In this document: positions 42,497 to 51,117 of the stretch, piece after piece | Position numbering within the stretch: position 1 is the stretch's first letter | How the letters are laid out: every line of letters starts with the position of its first letter | NCBI GenBank assembly: GCA_965228265.1 | Contig: OZ245804.1 | Location: forward strand, 2,604,001 to 2,668,000 | Length of the DNA stretch: 64,000 nt | Reading direction: 5' to 3' | Origin: GCA-2732755 sp965228265 | GTDB taxonomy: Bacteria; Planctomycetota; Phycisphaerae; Phycisphaerales; UBA1924 | Program-made: the position numbers and the translations under genes | Notes under the pieces: generated by a model | What the model was told of the DNA's origin: nothing | Database searches by the model: none | Seen by the model: the letters and a program-made list of their open reading frames with translations, nothing else

Positions 42497-43626
42497 GATT
42501 CCGCCCCCGGCTTGAGGTGCGCACGCGGATCGATGCTCAGCTTGTCTTCCTGCGACGGATCGAGGACGACCACCGCGCCGGGGGTGGTGCCCGGCCCGAT
42601 GGCGACGACGCCGTCGGTGTGCGCCGAGGCCCGGTGTCCCGCCGAGTTGCCCTTCTCATCGCCGAGTGTGGCCAGCACCGGGAGCCAAGCGGGCTCGGGG
42701 GTGTCGGTGTAGTCGGGCGGGATCGAGACGCCGCAGGACGGGACACTCAGTCCGGGTGCGACACCGACTTCGCAGAGACGTCGGCCCGCGGCCTGGGCGA
42801 GCCGCACGGCGGCCTCCGCGGCTTCCTCGCGGTTGTGCAGGCTCTCGTGCGAGGCCTCGATGACGATCCAGACGCGCCGGGCCCTCGGGGCGGCGGACTC
42901 GCGGCTGATGAGCCGGTTCCACTTCGCCGAGGCGCGCCAGGCGATCGAGGAGACGGGGTCGCCCCGGTTGTAATCGCGGAGGGCAAACAGCTCGACACCC
43001 TGGCCCCGCCTGCGCGGGTCGACGCGTCCGTCGTCGCCCGTGGATTCGAGGTCGCCGAGAGAGCCGGGCCGGAGCATGCGCCGAGCGGGAGTGACCAGGA
43101 GCGAGTCGCCCCTGTCGAATCGCATGGATTTCTTGGAGATCCCGAAGGGGAACATGGTCATGAGTCTGCCCGGGCCGAGCGTCCAGCGACCGCGATAGGG
43201 CAGCGAGCAGTTGGCGCTGACGAACCGTTCCTGTCGAGCGGGGACGCGGTCGATGCCCACGCGGATGGGGACGACCTTGCCCGTCGGGCCCTTGGCGGTG
43301 TCGGTGATGCGGATGGCGTAGGCGGAGAGGACCTTGTTGCGGTTGAAGGTGAGGTATCCGATGCGGACGGGCGCGTCGGCCTCGGCGACGACGGGGACCC
43401 GGCGTGCAAACCGCAGGCCCATCATCGAGCTGCCGGCGATGAAGCCGCTGACGATGACCGTCGCCAGCGCGATGCCGACGGCCGCGAAGAGGAGATTGTT
43501 CTGGCTGCTCATGGCGCCGAGCAGGAGCATGACCGTGGCGCCGATGTAGAGCACCGCAACGAGATGGATGTGGTCACGGCGGGCATCAGGGGCCCGGAGT
43601 TCGAGTTGCCGACCGAGCGAACTCAT
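42493..43626 (-). CDS. DUF58 domain-containing protein
   Basis: This 377-residue protein has two N-terminal transmembrane helices (about residues 22-70), a beta-rich segment and the DUF58 core, with FALRDYNRGDPVSSIAWRAS (matching the Y-x-x-GD-x3-IxW signature) and LISRE, then the vWA-like strand RVWIVIEAS. DUF58 genes accompany TgpA and MoxR genes. It is coupled to tgpA by ATGA and lies 6 bp downstream of the lipoprotein gene, so all are probably one operon. Molecular role remains poorly known. Confidence 0.9.
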   Translation of the reverse strand: MSSLGRQLELRAPDARRDHIHLVAVLYIGATVMLLLGAMSSQNNLLFAAVGIALATVIVSGFIAGSSMMGLRFARRVPVVAEADAPVRIGYLTFNRNKVLSAYAIRITDTAKGPTGKVVPIRVGIDRVPARQERFVSANCSLPYRGRWTLGPGRLMTMFPFGISKKSMRFDRGDSLLVTPARRMLRPGSLGDLESTGDDGRVDPRRRGQGVELFALRDYNRGDPVSSIAWRASAKWNRLISRESAAPRARRVWIVIEASHESLHNREEAAEAAVRLAQAAGRRLCEVGVAPGLSVPSCGVSIPPDYTDTPEPAWLPVLATLGDEKGNSAGHRASAHTDGVVAIGPGTTPGAVVVLDPSQEDKLSIDPRAHLKPGAES

Positions 43627-43632
43627 GCCTTG

Positions 43633-44028
43633 TTATTCGCTTGAACTCCGCAGCGGCTTCAAAACGACGAGAAGTCGCTGCTGGGGGGTCGGGGTGGGCA
43701 TTTCGACACGGGCAGGCAGATAGCCCTCGGCTTCGACGGAGAATGTCAGATTCTGGGCCAGGCCCGCGTCGCCCTTGAGGGGGATCTTGAAGTCGCCGTT
43801 CTTGTCGGAGACGGCCGGGGTGGCGCGGTTGTTGTTGATCTGCTGGACCGCGACGATGCGGACGCCCTCGATGCCCTCTTGGGCAAGGCGGGCGTCACCG
43901 GTCGGGACCGCGGTGATGACGCTGAGCTGCCCGGCGATGACTCGGCCCTTAACCGAGACGGGCGCACAGGCGACGAGGAACGTCGAGAGGCAGAGCGTGA
44001 GAAGGGCCGCGATCCGTGCGTTTGTCAT
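43633..44028 (-). CDS. Lipoprotein with carboxypeptidase regulatory-like domain
   Basis: This 131-residue protein has a signal peptide with lipobox FLVAC (Cys about 21). A single beta-sandwich follows: GRVIAGQLSVIT, IEGVRIVAVQQ, TPAVSDKNGDFKIPLKG and a C-terminal LLVVLKPL strand, which reads like the CarboxypepD_reg-like fold. It overlaps scpB by ATGA and precedes DUF58. It probably sits in an envelope membrane; function unknown. Confidence 0.7.
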   Translation of the reverse strand: MTNARIAALLTLCLSTFLVACAPVSVKGRVIAGQLSVITAVPTGDARLAQEGIEGVRIVAVQQINNNRATPAVSDKNGDFKIPLKGDAGLAQNLTFSVEAEGYLPARVEMPTPTPQQRLLVVLKPLRSSSE

Positions 44029-44687
44029 GACTGGGTCGTCTCCATGGCCTGCTCGTCCTTGGCGGGCTCTGTCTGCTCATCGGCGGTTTCGGTGGTCTGG
44101 GCTTCAGACTCCTGGCGTGGGCGGACGGCGTTTGCGGCCTGGGGGTCGGTCATCTCGGGCAGATCCTTGATGCTGCCGAGCCCGAACTGCGTCAGGAAGT
44201 CGCGGGTGGTGCCGTAGAGCATGGGTCGTCCGAGCTCCTCGGCCCGCCCTGCGATGGTGACGAGGCGGCGGTCCATGAGTGAGCGGAGGACCTCGCCGCA
44301 GGCCACGCCTCGGATGTTCTCGATCTCGGCCCGGGTGACTGGCTGTCGGTAGGCGACGATGGCGAGGGTCTCGAGGGCGGCCCGGCTCAGGCGGTTTGAG
44401 GCCCGCTGGCCGTGGAACGAGGCGAGAACGGGGGCGAGCTCGGCCCTGGCCATGATCCTCAGGCCTGAGGCGACGGTTTCGATGGTGAAGGCTCGGCCTG
44501 TTGCTTCGTAAGACTCGTTGAGGACTTTGGCGGCCTCGCGGACCTGATCGGCGTCGACGGGCTGGCCGAGGGATTCGGTCAGGGCGTCGGCGATCTGGGC
44601 GGGGCGGATGGATTTGTCGCTCGTGAGCAGAACCGCCTCCACGGCCTGCTCGATCGAGACACCTGATTCCGGGACCGATTCACTCAC
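44025..44687 (-). CDS. scpB: SMC-Scp complex subunit ScpB
   Basis: This 220-residue kleisin partner has the ScpB winged-helix pair: GVSIEQAVEAVLLTSDKSIR, FTIETVASGLRIMA, LSRAALETLAIVAYRQPVTRAEIENIRG, then RLVTIAGRAEELGRPMLYGTT. It works with ScpA and SMC in chromosome condensation. The start is GTG with AGGAGG 7 bp upstream. ScpA, which often neighbours ScpB, is not seen here. The C-terminal acidic tail (Glu/Gln-rich after residue 185) is longer than the core requires. Confidence 0.94.
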   Translation of the reverse strand: MSESVPESGVSIEQAVEAVLLTSDKSIRPAQIADALTESLGQPVDADQVREAAKVLNESYEATGRAFTIETVASGLRIMARAELAPVLASFHGQRASNRLSRAALETLAIVAYRQPVTRAEIENIRGVACGEVLRSLMDRRLVTIAGRAEELGRPMLYGTTRDFLTQFGLGSIKDLPEMTDPQAANAVRPRQESEAQTTETADEQTEPAKDEQAMETTQS

Positions 44688-44754
44688 GGCTGGGCCTCCT
44701 TGCCGGTTTGTCCACCATGCTAGCAGGAAGCCGAGGCCCGGCTAATCTGATGCC

Positions 44755-45612
44755 ATGGTCCACCACGGCGACATGCTGCCGAGCCAGCAGCACCGATACG
44801 ACGATCTGCCCGAGCTCAGCCCTCGTCAGCTCCACGATCGGCGTGAGGGGGTGTTCCTGCTGCTGGCGGGTCTCTTCCTCGGGACGCTTGCGATGCTCAA
44901 CATTCTGGGCATCTCGCGGTTCATCCATCTGTGGACGATCGAGACGGGCAGCGGGTTTCGGGCGGTCTTTGCGGTGGCGGTCGGAGTGCTGCCGTATCCG
45001 ATGACGTTTCTCTGCACGGACTTCATCAGCGAGCTGTACGGCAAGAAGCGGGCGAGCCTGGTGGTCTGGATCGGTCTGATCCTGAACATCTGGGTGGTGT
45101 TCATTCTCTGGGCCGGCGGGGCGCTGCCCGGTTTCGAGTCAGTCGATGAATCGGGCGCGATCGCGCGGGATGCAGCGGGACGGCTTCCGGTGTTCTTCGA
45201 GATCCGTGCGCTCGCGTTCGGCGCGGTGACGGCCTCGATGATCGCGTACCTCATCGCGCAGCTCGTGGATGTGCACGTGTTTCACTTCTGGAAAAAGCTC
45301 ACGCGGGGTCGGTACCTGTGGGTCCGCAACAACGGCTCGACGTTGGTGAGCCAGCTCGTGGACACGGTGGCGGTGATTCTGATCACGTATTACCTGACGC
45401 GGCCGCCGAACTTCCCGGTGGATGAGTCGCGTTCGGTGTTGCCCCAATTGCTGGTGCTGATATTCACGGGGTACGCGTTCAAGTTCGTGATGGCTTTGGT
45501 GGACACGGTCCCGTTTTATCTGGGATCAAAGTGGCTTTCGCGGTATCTGCGTTTGCCGCCGCCCGGGCAGGGGCCCCTGCCCGAGACGTCCGAGAATGTC
45601 GCGTCCTTGTGA
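44755..45612 (+). CDS. Queuosine precursor transporter (YhhQ/VUT family)
   Basis: This 285-residue membrane protein is a YhhQ-family importer of preQ0/preQ1. It has about six helices, with the conserved PYPMTFLCTDFISELYGKKRAS, VDVHVFHFWKKLTRGRYLWVRNNGSTLVSQLVDT and TGYAFKFVMALVDTVPFYL blocks. It diverges from scpB over a 67-bp gap; no queuosine riboswitch was recognised there. Start at 44755 lacks a clear ribosome-binding site; ATG at 44773 is possible. Confidence 0.9.
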   Translation: MVHHGDMLPSQQHRYDDLPELSPRQLHDRREGVFLLLAGLFLGTLAMLNILGISRFIHLWTIETGSGFRAVFAVAVGVLPYPMTFLCTDFISELYGKKRASLVVWIGLILNIWVVFILWAGGALPGFESVDESGAIARDAAGRLPVFFEIRALAFGAVTASMIAYLIAQLVDVHVFHFWKKLTRGRYLWVRNNGSTLVSQLVDTVAVILITYYLTRPPNFPVDESRSVLPQLLVLIFTGYAFKFVMALVDTVPFYLGSKWLSRYLRLPPPGQGPLPETSENVASL

Positions 45613-45747
45613 TTATCTGCTCGGGATCGACACGAACGGTATTGGTCCGGCCTGAACGGTCCTGAAATGCTGATTTCGATCCGAATTTGGCTTGCCTTGT
45701 GGTCGATGTTTTCGAGGTCAGAAAGCACACACACGGAGCCGGTATCG

Positions 45748-46152
45748 ATGGATCGTAAGCGTCTGCTCTTGGTGGATGATGAGCCGCACGTCACGCTGGT
45801 GCTCTCGCGCAAGCTGGAGCGTGCGGGGTACGAGGTCCAGACGGCTCGCGATGGCGAAGAGGGCTTCGAGACCGCCCGCAGCTTTCAGCCCGATCTGATC
45901 GTGAGTGATCTGCAGATGCCGCGCATGGACGGGCTCGGTATGGCGACCACGCTGGCGGGCGATAAGGCGACGGCGCACATCCCAATTCTGATGCTCAGCG
46001 GCCGGGGATTCCTGCTCGATCAGCAGCTTGCTTCGACGACGCGGATCGTTCGCGTGCTGGAGAAGCCGTTTGCGGCCAGCGACATTATCCGCAGTGCCGG
46101 CGAGATTCTGGGCATCGGCGGCACCGAGAACGTGAAAGGTCTCGCAGCTTGA
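45748..46152 (+). CDS. Single-domain response regulator
   Basis: This 134-residue receiver domain has the acidic pocket DDE (residues 10-12), phospho-acceptor Asp54 in IVSDLQMP, Ser84-type SGRG and Lys106 in LEKPF. It has no output domain. The ATG at 45748 has GGAG 9 bp upstream; an ATG at 45667 would add 27 poorly conserved residues. Its stop overlaps the TTG start of the HD-GYP gene, so it probably regulates that phosphodiesterase by phosphorylation-dependent interaction. No dedicated kinase gene is adjacent. Confidence 0.88.
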   Translation: MDRKRLLLVDDEPHVTLVLSRKLERAGYEVQTARDGEEGFETARSFQPDLIVSDLQMPRMDGLGMATTLAGDKATAHIPILMLSGRGFLLDQQLASTTRIVRVLEKPFAASDIIRSAGEILGIGGTENVKGLAA

Positions 46153-47684
46153 GCACACAGACGACATTGGAATCGGACATCGACAGCCGGTGCCTGACGC
46201 ACGTGGGTTGTGAACTGGCCAGGCGCTGCGAGCAGCTCGGTTTGCGCTGCGTGATTGTCTCGGCCGACCCGCTGGCGATGAACAGCCCGCACGAGCACAG
46301 CGACCAGGTCCTTGGCTCGGACGAATGGGTCTCGAGACTCCTCGATCGTGTGAGTGAGTGGCCCGAGACGATGTTCGAGGTCTCGGCCGGCGTGGGCGTG
46401 ATCGCGTTGCCGGTCGAACGCCGCAAGCGTGTGGTTGGCACGGTGCTCGTCCACGGCAGGATCGGCGAGGTTGCGAACGAATCGCCCCTGGCCGGGAGTC
46501 CCGAGCAGAGCCGGGATCGGTTTGAGCTGCTCTCAACGATGCTCCGCCAGACGGTCGTCGATCTGACTGATCGGTACGAGCAATCGAACGACGTGGATGA
46601 TCTTTCGCACCGGCTCAGCGAGGCGTACGAGACGCTGGAGCTGCTCTACTCGCTCGGGCGAGTGATGCGGAACATCGACCGGCCCGAGAAGTTCATCGTG
46701 CACGTCTGCCACAAGATCCGCGAGACGCTGGAATTTGGTTTCGTCGCGATGAACGTGGGCAAGGACATGAACCTGCTCCCGGCCCGGACGTTCTGGGATG
46801 GGGAGACGGGCGCGGGTCCGGAGGACTACGCCGCGCGTGATCGTCTGCTCAACGCGATCAAGAACAACGCCTCGCTCGCGGAGTGGAAGGACACGCTCGG
46901 AGCGGTCGTGCGTCCGCTGCCGTCTGACTATGGCACCGACGCGATCATCGTCGCGGGTGACAAGCAGTCCGAGGGCGGTGTCGTCAGCAGCTATGACACC
47001 AAGCTGATCGAGGCCGCGGCGAGCTTCTCGTCGATCTTCCTGTCCAATGCGCGTCTGTTCGATCAACAGAAGAAGCTGTTCGTTGGGATCATCGAATCGC
47101 TCTCGGCGGCGATCGATGCCAAGGACGCGTACACCAACGGTCACTCGGAGCGAGTGGCCTACCTTGGCGAGCAGATCGCTCTGAACCTCGGCATGACGCA
47201 TCAGGAAGCCGAGCGGGTGAAGATCTGCGGGTTGCTGCACGACGTTGGCAAGATCGGCGTGCCCGAGGCGGTGCTCTGCAAGCCGGGGCATCTGACCGAC
47301 GTGGAGTTCCAGCACATCAAGAAGCACCCCGAGATCGGCTACCGGATTCTCAAGGATCTGACCGGTCTGGAGGACGTGCTGCCTGGCGTGCTTCATCACC
47401 ATGAGCGGTACGACGGCCGGGGTTACCCGCACGGGCTGAAGGGCGAGGACATCCCGCAGATGGCCCGCATTCTGGCGTGTGCCGACACGTTCGATGCGAT
47501 GAGCTCGAACCGGGCGTACCGCGACGCGATGCCTCGGGCGAAGGTGCTCGCCGAGCTTGAGCGTTGCAAGAACCTGCAGTTCGACACTGATGTTGTCGAC
47601 GCGTTCATGAAGATCGACCTGAGCCGGTATGACGATCTGGTCGCACAGGCGAAGGCCCAGCGGAAAGCGCCGCTGGCGGCCTGA
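46149..47684 (+). CDS. HD-GYP domain c-di-GMP phosphodiesterase with GAF-like sensor
   Basis: This 511-residue protein has an N-terminal region of unclear fold (residues 1-140), a GAF-like sensor (about 150-305, opening SEAYETLELLYSLGRVM) and a C-terminal HD-GYP domain (about 308-505). That domain has His332 (GHSERV), His364-Asp365 (LLHDVGKIG), the following His pair in LHHHERYDGRGYP (GYP at 425-427) and DTFDAM. All metal ligands and the GYP are present, so hydrolysis of c-di-GMP is expected. It starts with TTG overlapping the receiver stop. With the PilZ-like gene it suggests local c-di-GMP control of motility or surface behaviour. Confidence 0.92.
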   Translation: MSTQTTLESDIDSRCLTHVGCELARRCEQLGLRCVIVSADPLAMNSPHEHSDQVLGSDEWVSRLLDRVSEWPETMFEVSAGVGVIALPVERRKRVVGTVLVHGRIGEVANESPLAGSPEQSRDRFELLSTMLRQTVVDLTDRYEQSNDVDDLSHRLSEAYETLELLYSLGRVMRNIDRPEKFIVHVCHKIRETLEFGFVAMNVGKDMNLLPARTFWDGETGAGPEDYAARDRLLNAIKNNASLAEWKDTLGAVVRPLPSDYGTDAIIVAGDKQSEGGVVSSYDTKLIEAAASFSSIFLSNARLFDQQKKLFVGIIESLSAAIDAKDAYTNGHSERVAYLGEQIALNLGMTHQEAERVKICGLLHDVGKIGVPEAVLCKPGHLTDVEFQHIKKHPEIGYRILKDLTGLEDVLPGVLHHHERYDGRGYPHGLKGEDIPQMARILACADTFDAMSSNRAYRDAMPRAKVLAELERCKNLQFDTDVVDAFMKIDLSRYDDLVAQAKAQRKAPLAA

Positions 47685-47696
47685 CAGGTTTGCTGC

Positions 47697-48824
47697 TTAG
47701 TTCACAATCCTGAGCCAGCTACTCTCGACAACACGTAGCGGGGTGACATCGTTGAAGCCTTCCGGCGGACCGGCGACCGCGGCCGCGGAATCTGAGATGA
47801 TCACAGATGATGTATTGACATCGACTCTGTCCCCGGCGATGAGTACACCGATGAGGAAGAGATAGTTGTTGATATACACATCGTCGCTGAAGTAGAAGAT
47901 GCCGTCGCTCATGCCGGAGAATGCTCCGAGCTCCAGGATCCCGTCTCCGTCGACAATCAGGGAAGGGCCGCCGTGGTCACCCATGGTGAACTTGGAACTT
48001 GTCGCGCGGAAGTCATTGTTTCCAAGGTTGACGACCACGATTGTGCCCGATGTCGAGCAGTTCGACATCATCACGTCCTGACCTTCTGCGTCAATGACGT
48101 AGATGCCGTTCGGATCGGGCGTGAGCCCGTAGGGCGCTTGTGACTTTGAGAAATTTTTGCTGCTTATGTTGCCGCCGTGGGTTGATCGCGGAATGAGTGT
48201 TCCCTTGGCGGCCCAGATATCGACGAGTCCCGGGTTCGGGAGATCCACCGGGTCTTGCTCGTCGACGACGGGGGTCGAGTGGTTTCGGCCGTCGCGGCGC
48301 TGTTGATCCTGTGCGGTGCCGCCGCTTTCGAGCCAGAGGACGTTCGGGTTGACGGTCAGCATCCCGCCTGCCGTGATTGACTTTTCGAGCGAGGGATGCG
48401 ACCCGTCGGTGCCCGGCTGGAGCGTGACGGCGTACGACTGCGAGGCGTCCCCGATCGTGCCTGTGCCGACGATGGTGACGGCGTCTGTTTCTTCGTCCGC
48501 CAGGTCTCCGTCGGGATCGAAGAGGAGCACACTGATCTGTCCGTCGCCGACGGTCATGGTGCGGATGGTCTCGCTCGAATTCACCGAGTCCCGCCAGTCG
48601 TCGGCGAGCATGACATAGTGGATGCCCCACTGCACGGCGGACTCGGCGAGGGCGGCCGCGTTGTCCCGTTGCGCGTCGATCCGCGCCACGCGCGCCTGGC
48701 TCTCGACCATGCGGAAGCCGAGGATGCCGATCAGGGTGATGATGATCGAGGTCATGAGCACGAGGATGTAGATCGTGCCACGACGCGTTGGTGTATTCGA
48801 TCTGGTCTTTGCTGGGTGGATCAT
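47697..48824 (-). CDS. GspK/PilX-like pilus assembly protein
   Basis: This 375-residue protein has the general-secretion minor-pseudopilin layout: a basic N-terminus, RRGTIYILVLMTSIIITLIG (residues 14-33) as membrane anchor, SQARVARIDAQRDNAAALAESAV, and a long mostly beta C-terminal region. Such PilX/GspK-like proteins often lack the classic FTLIE. The ATG at 48824 overlaps the upstream GspI-like gene by ATGA and excludes a longer frame. It is the last gene of the pilus operon and probably caps the pseudopilus. The exact subfamily is not certain. Confidence 0.72.
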   Translation of the reverse strand: MIHPAKTRSNTPTRRGTIYILVLMTSIIITLIGILGFRMVESQARVARIDAQRDNAAALAESAVQWGIHYVMLADDWRDSVNSSETIRTMTVGDGQISVLLFDPDGDLADEETDAVTIVGTGTIGDASQSYAVTLQPGTDGSHPSLEKSITAGGMLTVNPNVLWLESGGTAQDQQRRDGRNHSTPVVDEQDPVDLPNPGLVDIWAAKGTLIPRSTHGGNISSKNFSKSQAPYGLTPDPNGIYVIDAEGQDVMMSNCSTSGTIVVVNLGNNDFRATSSKFTMGDHGGPSLIVDGDGILELGAFSGMSDGIFYFSDDVYINNYLFLIGVLIAGDRVDVNTSSVIISDSAAAVAGPPEGFNDVTPLRVVESSWLRIVN

Positions 48825-49381
48825 GGCTGCACGCGCTCCCATTCCGAGCTGCGGAGGAACGTGGTCGTGGCGACGGTTTTGCCGTTGTAGATCGCCGTCA
48901 CCTCGACGAGTCTGAGCCCGGTCTCGACGGCGCTCGCGCTGTTCGGGCTTGCGACCTGCACGGGCTGCACCCTGACCTTCCGGCCCCATCCCGAGTAGCC
49001 CGGGAGGACGTTCCCGTCCTCGTCTTCGGGTGGTGATTCTGTGTAGCCGTGGTAATCGTCGATGGTCTCGAACGAGGAGCGGTCACCCGAACCGATTGTG
49101 ATCGTGATGCCCTTGGCGTCATTGCCCCCGATCGAGAGAATGCCCAGATTGATCTCGATGTCGATGCCTCCGGCGTCCCAGTCTACAACGGGGCGGGTGC
49201 TGATTTCCTCGGCGAGTGAGCGGCAGAGCACCTGGCCGCGTGCGAAGTTGGCAGCGTTTGCTTTCTGCTGAGCGGCAGAGGCGACAAGTGTCATCGCACC
49301 AACGGCCAGGCCGCCGATGATGGCGGTGGACATCACGACCTCGATCATCGCGAAGGCGTTTGGTTTCTTAGTCATCGTCAT
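48821..49381 (-). CDS. GspI/PilV-like minor pseudopilin
   Basis: This 186-residue pseudopilin has the prepilin-like start MTMTKKPNAFAMIEVVMSTA (Ala/Phe at the cleavage point, Met replacing Leu), then GGLAVGAMTLVASAAQQKAN. It ends with LVEVTAIYNGKTVATTTFL. Its start codon lies in the last codons of the GspJ-like gene, right after a G8 tract, so translation may be coupled. The frame stays open upstream of the start. Confidence 0.78.
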   Translation of the reverse strand: MTMTKKPNAFAMIEVVMSTAIIGGLAVGAMTLVASAAQQKANAANFARGQVLCRSLAEEISTRPVVDWDAGGIDIEINLGILSIGGNDAKGITITIGSGDRSSFETIDDYHGYTESPPEDEDGNVLPGYSGWGRKVRVQPVQVASPNSASAVETGLRLVEVTAIYNGKTVATTTFLRSSEWERVQP

Positions 49382-49907
49382 CGTCACCCCCCCCTCCACC
49401 GCTGGTTCTCGCGTTGAGTAGCCGGAACTCGGCTGTGACTCCGGTCGTTTCCGCAGTGCCGGCGGAGATGGATATCCGCATTCGTTCGGTCGGCTCGGTC
49501 GTGATGTCGCCTGTGTCGACGCTGTCGCGGGTGATCGAATTGAATTCCAGATCAGCAACCGAGGGCAGGAGTGTCATGACGTCCGCGTTGAACGTCCGAG
49601 TGAACGGGTCGCCCGTGGTGCCGCCCCAGGCGTAGGTGACGGTTTCCTCGGCGGCGTCACCGGTCTGGTCGCGAACGGTGAGGATGAGCGTGCGGTTGTT
49701 TGGCATCGAGGCGGCGGTCGCCAAGCGGACGTCGGCTCCGAGTATCTGCAGAGCGCGCCCCGCGGCGGCCTGGGTTTCGGGTCCCCCGCCGGTCGTCGGG
49801 AGCGTCCGTGTGCTTAGCAGAATGGTCGAGCCGAGCGCTAATGACAGCACGGCGACGATGCCGAGACTCACGACGAGCTCGATGAGTGTGAAGCCGCGGC
49901 GCGTCAT
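49368..49907 (-). CDS. GspJ/PilW-like minor pseudopilin
   Basis: This 179-residue pseudopilin begins MTRRGFTLIELVVSLGIVAV, a canonical prepilin signal, and has a beta-rich remainder with no close family match visible. Its C-terminus is SGGGGGDDDDD, encoded partly by a G8 run followed by GACGAT repeats, an unusual acidic tail. Its start overlaps GspH by ATGA and its end overlaps the GspI start. The tail could be an artefact of reading through a low-complexity linker, or functional. Confidence 0.82.
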   Translation of the reverse strand: MTRRGFTLIELVVSLGIVAVLSLALGSTILLSTRTLPTTGGGPETQAAAGRALQILGADVRLATAASMPNNRTLILTVRDQTGDAAEETVTYAWGGTTGDPFTRTFNADVMTLLPSVADLEFNSITRDSVDTGDITTEPTERMRISISAGTAETTGVTAEFRLLNARTSGGGGGDDDDD

Positions 49908-50521
49908 GGTGTCCCCGACATGGCAGAGGCGGCGCCCCCGACGGCTGCGCTGCGGGTGCCTCCGGAGCTTGAGACCACGATGGTGTCGTTGTCGGTGGGC
50001 TCGGTGAGGTTGAGATCCTCGATGGTTGCCGAGGTCGAGCCTTGCGTGAAGATGACCTTGCGAGCGGTTCTGCCTGCGGTGACGGTGAGCTCGCCTGATT
50101 CGGCGAGCAAGCCGTGACCCGAGATCGGGAGATCATCGTCGGCGCCGAATGTGACCTGCGCGAGATTCACCCCGAATGGCTCGACGCCGAGTTCGATGAC
50201 CCAATCCTCGGCGGGATTGACGGGCGAGGTCTGCCCGACGAGTGTGTAGTTGTCGCTGTCGGGGTCGAAGCTGATGGTCCGCGTGGCGCTCGCCCGGTTG
50301 GCGACCGCTGCGGTCATGTTGACATCGGCCAGGATCTGCTGCACCGCGGCGTCGACCCGGTACCGGTTCGAGGCGGACGCGAATCTGGGGATGGTGATCG
50401 CAGCCATAACGGACATGATGACGATCACCATGACGAGCTCGATCAATGTAAAGGCACGCGGCCGGTGTGAACCGGCCGGTGCGTGTGCGATTTGGTTTGT
50501 TCGCGGCGTCATGAGACGCAT
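49904..50521 (-). CDS. GspH-like pseudopilin
   Basis: This 205-residue pseudopilin has RAFTLIELVMVIVIMSVMAA (prepilin signal about residues 22-41), IPRFASASNRYRVDAAVQQI and a beta-strand C-terminal region consistent with GspH/FimT. It overlaps GspJ by ATGA. ATG at 50512 is an alternative start with better GGATG spacing. It is one of the minor pseudopilins initiating the pseudopilus tip. Confidence 0.82.
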   Translation of the reverse strand: MRLMTPRTNQIAHAPAGSHRPRAFTLIELVMVIVIMSVMAAITIPRFASASNRYRVDAAVQQILADVNMTAAVANRASATRTISFDPDSDNYTLVGQTSPVNPAEDWVIELGVEPFGVNLAQVTFGADDDLPISGHGLLAESGELTVTAGRTARKVIFTQGSTSATIEDLNLTEPTDNDTIVVSSSGGTRSAAVGGAASAMSGTP

Positions 50522-50533
50522 CCGAAGAAGGAT

Positions 50534-51010
50534 TTAGTACTCGTTCCACTGCCGACCGCTGCCGCTCACCTCGGAGTCAGCGCAGTTGGCGGTGATGGTC
50601 CCGGTGTCTTCGTCGTAGATCCAGCCGACGCCGGCCGCATCAGCTGCTGCGACGCCGGAGTTCCCCTGCTTGGTGCCCACCGGGAGAGCGGGCACGGCGC
50701 GGAGGTACGGGCCGTAGATGAACGCGCCGGTCTTCGTCGCGCTGGTGCCGCCGGAAGCGTTCGAGAAGAGCAGGAGCTCGTCCTCGAAGTTCGCCGCGGA
50801 GGGGAATGTTCCTCCGTGCTCGGCCGCGTACAGCTCGATTGCGCCGCGGAGCGTCGCGAGGTTCGAGACAAGAGCCGATTCGGATGCGCCCTCGGCACCG
50901 CGACTCATACGCGGGATGGCGACCGCACCGATGATCCCGAGGATCACAACAACAATCACGAGTTCGATCAGGCTGAAGGCCCTACGGGTGGTACGAATCT
51001 GTGCAGACAT
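50534..51010 (-). CDS. GspG-like major pseudopilin
   Basis: This 158-residue protein has the GspG signature AFSLIELVIVVVILGIIGAV then IPRMSRGAEGASES, with LRGAIELYAAEHGGTFP and YLRAVPALPVGTKQGN typical of GspG/type II pseudopilins. GGGGGAG precedes the ATG at 8 bp. It opens the pseudopilin half of the operon, after a 107-bp gap from the assembly genes, with a small hairpin in its leader. It should polymerise into the pseudopilus after processing. Confidence 0.9.
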   Translation of the reverse strand: MSAQIRTTRRAFSLIELVIVVVILGIIGAVAIPRMSRGAEGASESALVSNLATLRGAIELYAAEHGGTFPSAANFEDELLLFSNASGGTSATKTGAFIYGPYLRAVPALPVGTKQGNSGVAAADAAGVGWIYDEDTGTITANCADSEVSGSGRQWNEY

Positions 51011-51045
51011 TGGTTAGCTCCCCCATTGTGCGAACAACATTCCAC

Positions 51046-51060
51046 ACATCGACCCGATGT
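51046..51060 (-). promoter_or_regulatory. Small stem-loop in the gspG leader
   Basis: ACATCG pairs with CGATGT around a 3-nt loop, 36 bp upstream of the gspG start. With the hairpin at 51101-51115 it may stabilise or segment the pilin mRNA relative to the upstream assembly genes. Confidence 0.35.
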
Positions 51061-51100
51061 TGGGGTGACTTGATCATGTGGGTTTCGGAGAATTGCGAAC

Positions 51101-51115
51101 CGGGGTGATTCCCCG
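51101..51115 (-). terminator. Weak stem-loop after the PilP-like gene
   Basis: CGGGG and CCCCG form a 5-bp stem with a 5-nt loop directly after the PilP-like stop. There is no T-tract; it may attenuate rather than end transcription. Confidence 0.35.
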
Positions 51116-51117
51116 TG

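Noticed and set aside
44688..44754. PreQ1 riboswitch upstream of the queuosine transporter
   Set aside because: The 67-bp gap shows no preQ1 pseudoknot pattern and is shared with the scpB start.
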